Positions 8,905 to 16,117 of a stretch of DNA of 62,889 nt are shown one piece after another. The DNA is taken from NCBI RefSeq assembly GCF_001427605.1, contig NZ_LMGZ01000011.1, forward strand, positions 1 through 62,889, read 5' to 3'. The notes under the pieces are model-generated. The model had not been told where the DNA came from. It ran no database searches and saw only the letters and a list, made by a program, of their open reading frames with translations. This stretch comes from Devosia sp. Root635. GTDB taxonomy: Bacteria > Pseudomonadota > Alphaproteobacteria > Rhizobiales > Devosiaceae. The translations under genes were made by a program, and so were the position numbers. How positions within the stretch are numbered: the stretch's first letter is position 1; each line of letters starts with the position of its first letter.

Positions 8905-9741
8905 TCAGTCCTGTTTGACGCGTTTGGCCTTGGGTTGCGGCGCGGGCTGGTCGCGCAGTTCGGCCTGTGCAGCCTCATAGCCCAGCCGATAGGCCTCGGC
9001 CGAGCCGAAGCGGAACATGTCGTCATCAACCGAGCGCACCAGTGAACGGGCGCCGGGCGCCGCGATGTCGGTTACCAGCCGGCCGAGGCCGCGCACCACG
9101 GCGACGGGAATGCCCGACGCCTTGCCCTTGACGAGATCGGCGGCGCCGGCCAGTTCATCGGCCAGCACGGTGATGGTGACATTGAGCGGCCGCCCATTGG
9201 CATCGACACCGCCGCGCAGATCGTCGGTGACCACAATGCCGGCCGCGCCGATGGCCACGTCGGTCTGCCCGACACGCCAGGGCCGGCCCAGCGTATCGGT
9301 GACGATGATGCCCAGCGCCACCCCAAACCGCTCCCGCAGCCCTGCGCAGAGCGCTCGCGCCGAACGGTCGGGGTCTTCCGGCAAGCGCAAAGCCAGGCCG
9401 TCCGGCACATTGGATGTGTCGATGCCAGCCGCCGCCATGATGAGTCCATGCCGGGTTTCGACGATCTTGGTGACGCCGCCCGGATGGACGCGCTCGGCCA
9501 CGATGCGGACGGTGTCCTGCGCAATGGCCTTTTCGCGATCAGCCACCGGCACCTGCATGCCTTCGGCCTTGGAGACGATCTTGCTGGTGATGACAAGAAT
9601 GTCGCCATCCCTGATGGCGGCATCGGGGTCTTCAGCAACGGACGCCTCGATGGCCGCGGCGATCAGCGCGACGAGATCGTCGCCCGCACCGATCTCTGGC
9701 ACGCCCGTTACACCCCAGACTGTATATCGCGGCATTGCCAT
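8905..9741 (-). CDS. cofE: Coenzyme F420-0:L-glutamate ligase
   Basis: CofE (FbiB N-terminal homologue) adds gamma-linked L-glutamate to F420-0 with GTP and divalent metal, making the charged F420-n that stays in the cell. The 278-residue product shows the CofE pattern: [16 protein letters not shown] (46-61), [37 protein letters not shown] and [15 protein letters not shown]. It has no FMN-reductase domain, unlike mycobacterial FbiB. ATG at 9741 or 9735 may be the start. It sits between fgd (9 bases) and the binding-protein gene (3 bases). No other F420 biosynthetic gene is in the window. Confidence 0.93.
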   Translation of the reverse strand: MAMPRYTVWGVTGVPEIGAGDDLVALIAAAIEASVAEDPDAAIRDGDILVITSKIVSKAEGMQVPVADREKAIAQDTVRIVAERVHPGGVTKIVETRHGLIMAAAGIDTSNVPDGLALRLPEDPDRSARALCAGLRERFGVALGIIVTDTLGRPWRVGQTDVAIGAAGIVVTDDLRGGVDANGRPLNVTITVLADELAGAADLVKGKASGIPVAVVRGLGRLVTDIAAPGARSLVRSVDDDMFRFGSAEAYRLGYEAAQAELRDQPAPQPKAKRVKQD

Positions 9742-9750
9742 TGCCGTGAC

Positions 9751-10767
9751 CTAGCCGGCGCTCGCGGCGGGCGCAAGGGCCCGCAGCCGCGGCAGGATTT
9801 CGCTGGCATAAAGCGCGATGAACCGGCTCTGGTCCTCGCCCGGCGCGTGAAACACCAGGTGGTCGAAGCCATAGTCCATATAGGTCTTGATGGCCGCCAC
9901 ATGCGCGTCGGGATCGCTGGAGACGATCCAGCGCTTCGCCACCCGTTCGATGGGCAATTGGGCCGCCAGCCGCTCCATTTCGGCCGGATCTTCTACCGAA
10001 TGCTTCTCCTCTGCCGTCAGCGACAGGGCGGCCCAGCCGCGCGTATTGTTCAGCGCCAGTTCGGGATCGGGGTCGAACGATACTTTCACCTCGATCATGC
10101 GCTCGAAGGGCAGGCCGGCACGGTCGGATTCGGCGCGGCCGATGGCGACATTGGGCAGCAGTTGATCGACATAGAGCTCCGCCCCCTTGCCGGAGGTACA
10201 GATAAAGCCATCGCCCGCGCGCCCGGCATATTTGGCATTGAGCGGGCCACCGGCGGCCAGGTAGATTGGCACCATCTTGTCCGGCTTGTCATAGATGGTC
10301 GCATTCTGCGTCTTGTAGAATTCGCCCTCGAAAGTAACGCGATCCTCGCTCCACAGCCGGCGGATCAGCGTCACCGCCTCGCGCAGCCGCGCCGAGCGCT
10401 CCTTGAGCTCCGGCCACACCATGCCCGTGGACGGCACTTCGTTGAGGGATTCGCCCGTACCGACGCCCAGGATGACGCGCTCGGGAAACATGGCGCCCAA
10501 AGTGCCGAAAGCATGCGCCACAACCGAAGGATGCAGCCGGAATGTCGGCGTCAGCACCGAGGTTCCGACCACCAGCTTTTCCGTGCGCGCCAAAGCCGCT
10601 GCCATCCAGGCCGGCGCGAAAGGCGCATGGCCGTCGGTATGTTTCCACGGCTGGAAATGATCGCTGATGAACACCGATTCAAACCCGGCCTGTTCCGCTT
10701 CGATGGCGAAGCGCAGCAGGGTATTGGGGGCGAATTGTTCGGCGGAAGCCTTGTAACCGAAGCGCAT
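9751..10767 (-). CDS. fgd: F420-dependent glucose-6-phosphate dehydrogenase
   Basis: Oxidises glucose-6-phosphate to 6-phosphogluconolactone while reducing F420. The 338-residue protein aligns along its whole length with mycobacterial Fgd1, from [11 protein letters not shown] at the start to [11 protein letters not shown] near the end. Catalytic residues His40, Trp44 and Glu109 of Fgd1 correspond to His37, Trp41 and Glu106 here; the phosphate-binding Thr195, Lys198, Lys259 and Arg283 correspond to Thr191, Lys194, Lys255 and Arg279. The start is supported by a GGAGG site. It is the first gene of the cofE-transporter operon and lies behind a perfect 18-bp palindrome. Fgd is rare outside Actinobacteria, so transfer is likely. 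Confidence 0.92.
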   Translation of the reverse strand: MRFGYKASAEQFAPNTLLRFAIEAEQAGFESVFISDHFQPWKHTDGHAPFAPAWMAAALARTEKLVVGTSVLTPTFRLHPSVVAHAFGTLGAMFPERVILGVGTGESLNEVPSTGMVWPELKERSARLREAVTLIRRLWSEDRVTFEGEFYKTQNATIYDKPDKMVPIYLAAGGPLNAKYAGRAGDGFICTSGKGAELYVDQLLPNVAIGRAESDRAGLPFERMIEVKVSFDPDPELALNNTRGWAALSLTAEEKHSVEDPAEMERLAAQLPIERVAKRWIVSSDPDAHVAAIKTYMDYGFDHLVFHAPGEDQSRFIALYASEILPRLRALAPAASAG

Positions 10768-10799
10768 GCCTGACCTCCAATGCTCAGCGGTGGCAATAC

Positions 10800-10817
10800 T
10801 TTGACCAATTGGTCAAA
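10800..10817. promoter_or_regulatory. Perfect 18-bp palindromic operator before fgd
   Basis: TTTGACCAATTGGTCAAA is a perfect palindrome, 33 bases before the fgd ATG on the minus strand and 111 bases before the divergent MYG1 gene. The inner 16 bases fit the E. coli RutR consensus TTGACCA-NN-TGGTCAA, so a TetR-family repressor is the likely binder. A related site lies at 6094-6111. No tetR-type gene is in the window. Confidence 0.65.
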
Positions 10818-10928
10818 ATTGTCCACCGGATTCGTGCGGGGAGCCGGAATGCGGTTGAGGTGAGGGCCGGCAACGGCTATCTGGTCATCCCGTAAGGCTG
10901 CCCGCAAACGAACAAGGCGCATATCGGC

Positions 10929-11846
10929 ATGATTCCAGAGTTTCTCGTCACCCATTCGGGTGGCTTCCATGCCGACGAGCTGCTGTCCAGCGTTGTGCTG
11001 ACACGGCTTTTTCCGCAAGCCCTGATCAAGCGCAGCCGCGCGCCGGAATGGATCACGCCGGGCATGGACCGCATCATCTACGATGTGGGTGGCCTCTACG
11101 ATGCCGAAGCCCGGATTTTCGACCACCACCAGCGCGGCGCGCCGGTGCGCGACGATGGCCAGCCGTATAGCTCGTTCGGGTTGGTCTGGAAGCATTATGG
11201 CCGGCAATATCTGGCCGCTTCGAACGTTCCCCAGGCGCATATCGAGGCGGTGCACGCGTCCTTCGACACCAAATTCGTGCTGCCAGTCGATCTGATGGAC
11301 AATGGCGCGCTGAGCCCGTCAGGCCCGCTGGCCGGGCTGATGCTGCCATCGCTGCTGGAAACGCTGAAACCGGACTTCGACGACACCGATCCGGATGCCG
11401 AAACCACGGCCTTCCACACTGCGCTGGCCATAGCCCGTAGCTTCGTCGAGGCCGGAATCGCGCGCAGCGCGGCCAAGCTGCGCGCCGAGACGATCGTGCA
11501 TCAGGCCATCGTGGCGACCGGGCAGGGGCGCGTGCTGGAGTTGCCGATGGGCATGCCGTTCCGCCCCGCCATCGTCAGGGCTGGTGCCGATCACCTGCTG
11601 TTCGTGGTGCATCCGCGCGACAAGGACTGGTGCCTGACCACCATCCGCCGTTCGGATGAAGGGTTTGAGGCACGCGCCGATCTGCCGGCGGCCTGGGCCG
11701 GCCTGACCAATGGCGAGCTTGAGGCTGCGTCCGGTGTGACCGGCGCCAGCTTCTGCCACAACGGCCGTTTCGTCGCCGCCGCGAAAACCCGCGAAGCCGC
11801 ACTCGCAATGGCCGAATTGGCGGTAGCCGAGGCCCTGGGCGACTGA
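10929..11846 (+). CDS. MYG1 family protein (DHH-like, putative exonuclease)
   Basis: The 305-residue protein belongs to the MYG1/UPF0160 family; eukaryotic MYG1 is reported to be a 3'-5' RNA exonuclease. Conserved parts are THSGGFHADELL (8-19), where His14 and Asp16 are probable metal ligands, and FDHHQRG (64-70), followed by YSSFGLVWKHYG. Bacterial members are of unknown substrate. It is divergent from the F420 operon and may share the 161-base spacer with it. A stem-loop follows the stop. Confidence 0.85.
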   Translation: MIPEFLVTHSGGFHADELLSSVVLTRLFPQALIKRSRAPEWITPGMDRIIYDVGGLYDAEARIFDHHQRGAPVRDDGQPYSSFGLVWKHYGRQYLAASNVPQAHIEAVHASFDTKFVLPVDLMDNGALSPSGPLAGLMLPSLLETLKPDFDDTDPDAETTAFHTALAIARSFVEAGIARSAAKLRAETIVHQAIVATGQGRVLELPMGMPFRPAIVRAGADHLLFVVHPRDKDWCLTTIRRSDEGFEARADLPAAWAGLTNGELEAASGVTGASFCHNGRFVAAAKTREAALAMAELAVAEALGD

Positions 11847-11886
11847 TACAGCGTTTCGGCGTCGTGCGATGGGGTGAAACGCTGTA
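11847..11886. terminator. Stem-loop after the MYG1 gene
   Basis: TACAGCGTTTC (11847-11857) and GAAACGCTGTA (11876-11886) are perfect 11-base arms with an 18-base loop, starting right after the stop codon. There is no T-run, so this may be a repeat or an mRNA-end hairpin rather than a classic intrinsic terminator. Confidence 0.45.
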
Positions 11887-11934
11887 GCAGGGCAATGCCC
11901 AGCCAAACTGGGGCTTCTGCACTCATTTTAGTTC

Positions 11935-11950
11935 CATAATATATATTATG
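11935..11950. promoter_or_regulatory. AT-only 16-bp palindrome before mazG
   Basis: CATAATATATATTATG is a perfect palindrome in otherwise GC-rich DNA, 93 bases before the mazG start. It could be an operator (for example of a GntR- or LuxR-type regulator) and also contains -10-like sequence. No matching -35 box is clear. Confidence 0.4.
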
Positions 11951-12042
11951 CGAATTGCGGAATGACGATCGGGTAGCCGCTGTGGCCGGTCCCCCAAGCT
12001 GCTAAGCTGGGTGTCCGCACGATTCCAACTGACGAGATATCC

Positions 12043-12852
12043 ATGCATCCATCGCGTGACATTGCCCGCCTGATCGAAATCATGGCGGCCCTGCGCAATC
12101 CCGTCGGGGGTTGTCCCTGGGATCTGGAGCAGGATTTCTCGACCATCCGGCACTATACGATCGAGGAAGCCTACGAAGTTGCCGACGCCATCGAGCGCCA
12201 GGATTTCCCCGACCTGCGCGAAGAGCTTGGCGATCTGCTGCTGCAGCCGATCTACCACGCGCAGATGGCCAGCGAGGCCGGCCATTTCGATATCGGCGAC
12301 GTCATCTATGCCATTACCGACAAGCTGATCCGGCGGCATCCGCATGTGTTCGGCGATGCCGATGCCGGCAACTCGGCGGCATCCGAGCGGCGCTGGGAGG
12401 CCATCAAGGCACAGGAACGCGCTGCCAAGGCCGCGCGCAAGGGCGATACGGCGCCGTCCATCCTCGACGACGTTCCCAATGTGCTCCCTGCTCTGGCCCG
12501 CGCCGAGAAGCTGACTAAGCGCGCCGCCAAGGTCGGCTTCGACTGGCCGGACTTTGCCGCGGTCAAAGCGAAGGTCGACGAGGAACTCGCTGAAGTCGCC
12601 GAGGCTCGGGCATCGGGCGATGCGGATGCGGTGCGCGAGGAAATCGGCGACCTGCTGTTCGCCGTCGCCAATCTGGCGCGCCATGCCGGCGTCGATGCCG
12701 AAGCCGCCCTGCGCGACGCCAACTACAAGTTCACGCACCGCTTCCATCATGTCGAAGCCCGCTGCCGCGAGGATGGCATCGAGCCGAAATCGGCCGGCCT
12801 GGAGCGAATGGATGGCTACTGGAACGAGATCCGGGCTGCCGATAAGGGATAG
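12043..12852 (+). CDS. mazG: Nucleoside triphosphate pyrophosphohydrolase MazG
   Basis: Hydrolyses (d)NTPs to NMP and pyrophosphate, a house-cleaning and stringent-response-linked activity. The 269-residue protein has the two tandem MazG domains of the E. coli type: the first with PVGGCPWDLEQ and EEAYEVADAIE plus REELGDLLLQ, the second with KVDEELAEVAEA and REEIGDLLFAVANLARH. It is convergent with hflX, 31 bases between stops, as in other Hyphomicrobiales. The ATG at 12043 fits the family start. Confidence 0.94.
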   Translation: MHPSRDIARLIEIMAALRNPVGGCPWDLEQDFSTIRHYTIEEAYEVADAIERQDFPDLREELGDLLLQPIYHAQMASEAGHFDIGDVIYAITDKLIRRHPHVFGDADAGNSAASERRWEAIKAQERAAKAARKGDTAPSILDDVPNVLPALARAEKLTKRAAKVGFDWPDFAAVKAKVDEELAEVAEARASGDADAVREEIGDLLFAVANLARHAGVDAEAALRDANYKFTHRFHHVEARCREDGIEPKSAGLERMDGYWNEIRAADKG

Positions 12853-12883
12853 TGCCAAGCCTCCACTCGACGCCATGGCAGTT

Positions 12884-14236
12884 TCAGGCGTCCGAGCTCT
12901 CGATCCGGCCATTGAACCGTTCGAGGAACGCCGTCTTGTGCCGCGGCTCGACCCGCACCACGAAACCCGACCCCTTTTCGGTCGGCTCGTCGCGCGACAC
13001 GATTTCGGTATGCGAATGCAGCCAGCCGATGTCCGATCCCGCCGTATGCGGCACATGAACATGATAGGTCCGGCTCTTTTCGGCCAGCGCCTTTTCGATG
13101 GCCAGCTTGAGCGCGTCGAGCCCCTGCCCCGTCATCGCCGATGCCGGCACGACGGCGGCCACCTTGCCGGCCGGAACGATGCCCACCAATGCGTCTTCGC
13201 TGACCAGATCGACCTTGTTCCACACTTCGATGATCGGTGTCGTCTCGGGTAAAACCCCGAGATCGGCCAGCACCGACAGCACATCATGTGCCTGAGCCAC
13301 GTGGTCTGGGTTGGCAATGTCGCGGGCATGCAGGATCACGTCTGCGTCGAGCACTTCCTCGAGCGTGGCGCGAAACGCCGCCACCAGGTCCGTCGGCAGG
13401 TCGGCGACAAAGCCCACCGTATCGCTGAGCATCACTTCACGGCCATGCGGCAAAGCCAGCTTGCGGACGGTCGTGTCGAGCGTCGCGAACAGCAGATCCC
13501 TGGCGAACACCCCTGCCCCGGTCAAGGCATTGAACAGGCTTGATTTCCCCGCATTGGTATAGCCGACCAGCGCCACGATGGGCGTGCCGTCGCGCTGCTG
13601 ACGCTGCTGCGCACGGGTCTTCTTGACTTTTTCCAGTCGATCTTCCAGCAACACGATGCGGTCGGTGATCTGGCGACGATCGCTTTCGATCTGGGTTTCG
13701 CCGGGGCCACCCATGAAGCCGGTGCCGCCGCTGCCGCGCTGGCGCTCCAGGTGGGTCCAAGAGCGGACCAGGCGCCCCTTCTGGTAGTTGAGATGGGCGA
13801 GTTCGACCTGCAGCACGCCTTCGCGTGTCGCCGCGCGTTCGCCGAAGATTTCGAGGATCAGCGCCGTGCGGTCGAGCACCTTGGCCCCAGTCTCGGTTTC
13901 GAGGTTTCGCTGCTGGATGGCTGTAAGCGCCGCGTCGACCAGCAGCAGGTCGATCTTCTCGGCCTTTACCCGTGCCGCAAGGGCTTCGGTATGGCCGCCA
14001 CCGATAAAGGTGGCCGGCTTGATCTCGCGAACCCTGAACACCTCGGAAAAGACGATGTCGAGGCGAATGGCTCCGGCCAGCCCCTCGAATTCGGCCTGGC
14101 GGGCCTCGATCGAATGGCGGGACAGTTGGTTGCGCACATCGGGCACGACCAGTCCGGCACGTGTCGGCTGCGCACGCTGGTCGATAAACGCCTGCGGGCC
14201 GCCTCTCTGGGCGGCCTCGTCGTCAAATTCGGTCAT
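12884..14236 (-). CDS. hflX: GTPase HflX
   Basis: Ribosome-associated GTPase that rescues or splits stalled 70S ribosomes under stress. The 450-residue protein has the N-terminal HflX domain with GGGHTEALAARVKAEKID, a coiled segment with GPGETQIESDRRQI, and the Obg-like G domain: G1 GYTNAGKSSLFN, G3 DTVGF, G4 NKVD. I took the ATG at 14236 (MTEFDD); the longer frame runs through the repeat hairpin upstream. It follows hfq in the conserved ntr-hfq-hflX order. Confidence 0.94.
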   Translation of the reverse strand: MTEFDDEAAQRGGPQAFIDQRAQPTRAGLVVPDVRNQLSRHSIEARQAEFEGLAGAIRLDIVFSEVFRVREIKPATFIGGGHTEALAARVKAEKIDLLLVDAALTAIQQRNLETETGAKVLDRTALILEIFGERAATREGVLQVELAHLNYQKGRLVRSWTHLERQRGSGGTGFMGGPGETQIESDRRQITDRIVLLEDRLEKVKKTRAQQRQQRDGTPIVALVGYTNAGKSSLFNALTGAGVFARDLLFATLDTTVRKLALPHGREVMLSDTVGFVADLPTDLVAAFRATLEEVLDADVILHARDIANPDHVAQAHDVLSVLADLGVLPETTPIIEVWNKVDLVSEDALVGIVPAGKVAAVVPASAMTGQGLDALKLAIEKALAEKSRTYHVHVPHTAGSDIGWLHSHTEIVSRDEPTEKGSGFVVRVEPRHKTAFLERFNGRIESSDA

Positions 14237-14250
14237 TGCGGCCTTCTGGA

Positions 14251-14293
14251 GCGTTTCCAGCAAAGTGGAAACGGTTTTGCGGTTCGGAAACGC
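14251..14293. repeat. Hairpin repeat between hfq and hflX
   Basis: GCGTTTCC (14251-14258) pairs with GGAAACGC (14286-14293), and an inner TTTCC/GGAAA can form a second stem. This form (GTTTCC..AAAGTGGAAACGG..TTTTGCGG) resembles dispersed intergenic repeats of Hyphomicrobiales. Its near arm ends 14 bases before the hflX start codon, so it may affect hflX translation or processing of the hfq-hflX message. Confidence 0.5.
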
Positions 14294-14310
14294 GACCAAA
14301 CAAAGCGCGT

Positions 14311-14562
14311 TTAGTCGCTGTCGTGGTTCTGCTCGGGATCGAACAACTGGATCGGCGCGCCCGGCATGATGGTCGAGATCGCGTGCTTGTAGACCAGTTG
14401 CGACTGCGCATCGCGGCGCAGCAGCAGGCAGAAATTGTCGAACCAGGTGATTACGCCCTGCAATTTCACGCCGTTTACCAGAAAGATCGTGACCGGTACT
14501 TTCTGCTTGCGAACGTGATTGAGGAAGGAATCCTGGAGATTTTGTTGTTTTTCGTTCGCCAT
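14311..14562 (-). CDS. hfq: RNA chaperone Hfq
   Basis: Hexameric Sm-like protein that pairs sRNAs with mRNAs. The 83-residue product starts [20 protein letters not shown] and has Sm1 ([20 protein letters not shown]) and the Sm2 element [10 protein letters not shown], followed by a short acidic tail, as in alphaproteobacterial Hfq. The ATG at 14562 has an AGAGGC site. It lies 172 bases downstream of ntrX, so it may have its own promoter. In some relatives trkA sits here; it is absent. Confidence 0.96.
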   Translation of the reverse strand: MANEKQQNLQDSFLNHVRKQKVPVTIFLVNGVKLQGVITWFDNFCLLLRRDAQSQLVYKHAISTIMPGAPIQLFDPEQNHDSD

Positions 14563-14734
14563 AGAGGCCTCTTTTCGCGGCATTGCTTGTCGCTGTCGTC
14601 GTTGCAACTACCTGCCAGTCCGGCGTTGGAACTGCCGCCCAGTTCCCACCGGCATGAATTCAAACACTATGGCACAGATCATTTTTGATGCCTACCGCGC
14701 CAATTGCATGGCACGCCAGAATTTTCGGGGATTT

Positions 14735-16117
14735 TCAAAGTCCGAGTGACTTGATCTTGCGGTGCAGGGCGCTGCGTTCCATGCCGACAAACTCGGCGGT
14801 CTTGGAAATGTTGCCGCCAAAGCGCTCGATCTGGGCCAGCAGATACTGCCGTTCGAACACCTCGCGGGCGTCGCGCAGCGGCAGGCTCATCAGATGCGCC
14901 GAGGCGTCGGTGTCTCCCACCGTGGGCAGCACTTCGCCGATGTCGGATGGCAGCATGGCGGCGGTGATGACGCCATCCTCGGGCTGCTGGTCCTTCATCA
15001 GGATCAGCAGGCGCTCGATGGAGTTGCGCAACTGCCGGGCATTGCCCGGCCATTCCTGGGCCTGCAGCACGGCAATGGCATCGTCGCCAACCGTCATGCG
15101 CTGCAGATTGTGCATGCGGCAAACCTGCTCGATGAACACCGCGACCAGCGGCGGTACGTCCTCGCGCCGTTCCTTGAGCGGCGTCAGCGGCAGCGGCACG
15201 ATGGACAGCCGGTGGAACAGGTCCGAGCGCAGTTCGCCCGCCTCGACCTGTGCCGCCACATTCTGCGAGCTCGACGAAATGATGCGCACATCGATCGGCA
15301 CCGCCTGCGTGCCGCCGACTCGATTGAAGCGATTTTCCACCAGCGTTCGCAGCAAGGCCGCCTGCGTAGCCGCCGGCAGGGTCGTCACTTCGGAGAGGTA
15401 GAGCGTGCCGCCATGGGCCTTTTCCAGCGCCCCGACCTCGACCTTGAGAATGCCCGTTTTCTCTCGCGCCTCGCGACCGAACAGCACCACCGGCACTTCC
15501 TCGGGCGCATAGAGCGAAGCGTTGATTTCGACGAAGGGCGACTCTGCCCGCGGGCTGCGCTGGTGGATCATCCGGGCGACGAGGCCCTTCCCCGCCCCGG
15601 ACGGGCCGGAAATGAAGATGCGCGAATTGGTCGGCGCCGACTTCTCGATAATGCCGCGCACCTGCTGCAGCGAAGGCGAGGTGCCGACCATGTCGGCGCT
15701 CTTGGTAGCCGAGCGTTCCTTGAGTTCGGCCACTTCGTTGCGCAGGCGCGTCGCCTCCATCGCCCGTTGGGTGATGTGCAGCAGCCGGTCGATCTTGAAC
15801 GGCTTCTCGATATAGTCGTAGGCGCCACGGCGGATGGCCGAAACGGCAGTTTCCACATTGCCGTGGCCCGAAATCATCACCACCGGCATGTCCGGATGCT
15901 GGCTCTGGAACACGTCGAGCAGTTGCAGTCCGTCGAGCCGCGAACCCTGCATCCAGATATCGAGGAAGACCAGGCTCGGCCGACGCCGCGCGATTTCGTT
16001 GAGGCCGCTATCGGCATCATGGGCCTGCCGGGTTTCGAAACCCTCGTCCTCGAGGATGCCCGCGATCAGGTCGCGGATGTCGTCTTCGTCGTCAATGATG
16101 AGAATATCGAGTGCCAT
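14735..16117 (-). CDS. ntrX: Response regulator NtrX
   Basis: Partner of the NtrY kinase in nitrogen, redox and envelope control. The 460-residue protein has a receiver domain (1-120, phosphorylated Asp53), an AAA+ domain with Walker A GPSGAGKG (171-178), and a C-terminal Fis-type helix-turn-helix ending near HRKIKSLGL. The GAFTGA loop that contacts sigma-54 is missing, and Walker B reads LYLSEV (Ser242-Glu243) in place of DE. It may thus act without sigma-54, as proposed for other NtrX proteins. It overlaps ntrY by one base. Confidence 0.94.
   Translation of the reverse strand: MALDILIIDDEDDIRDLIAGILEDEGFETRQAHDADSGLNEIARRRPSLVFLDIWMQGSRLDGLQLLDVFQSQHPDMPVVMISGHGNVETAVSAIRRGAYDYIEKPFKIDRLLHITQRAMEATRLRNEVAELKERSATKSADMVGTSPSLQQVRGIIEKSAPTNSRIFISGPSGAGKGLVARMIHQRSPRAESPFVEINASLYAPEEVPVVLFGREAREKTGILKVEVGALEKAHGGTLYLSEVTTLPAATQAALLRTLVENRFNRVGGTQAVPIDVRIISSSSQNVAAQVEAGELRSDLFHRLSIVPLPLTPLKERREDVPPLVAVFIEQVCRMHNLQRMTVGDDAIAVLQAQEWPGNARQLRNSIERLLILMKDQQPEDGVITAAMLPSDIGEVLPTVGDTDASAHLMSLPLRDAREVFERQYLLAQIERFGGNISKTAEFVGMERSALHRKIKSLGL

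Noticed and set aside
9751..10767. Reading the fgd gene as a flavin-only LLM protein (TIGR03885-like)
   Set aside because: The whole length, including the phosphate-binding Lys and Arg residues, follows Fgd1 much better.
10768..10928. Riboswitch before the F420 operon or MYG1 gene
   Set aside because: Only the palindromic operator stands out; no conserved riboswitch stems are visible.
14563..14734. trkA or an sRNA gene between ntrX and hfq
   Set aside because: The 172-base spacer is too short for trkA and shows no convincing sRNA promoter or terminator.
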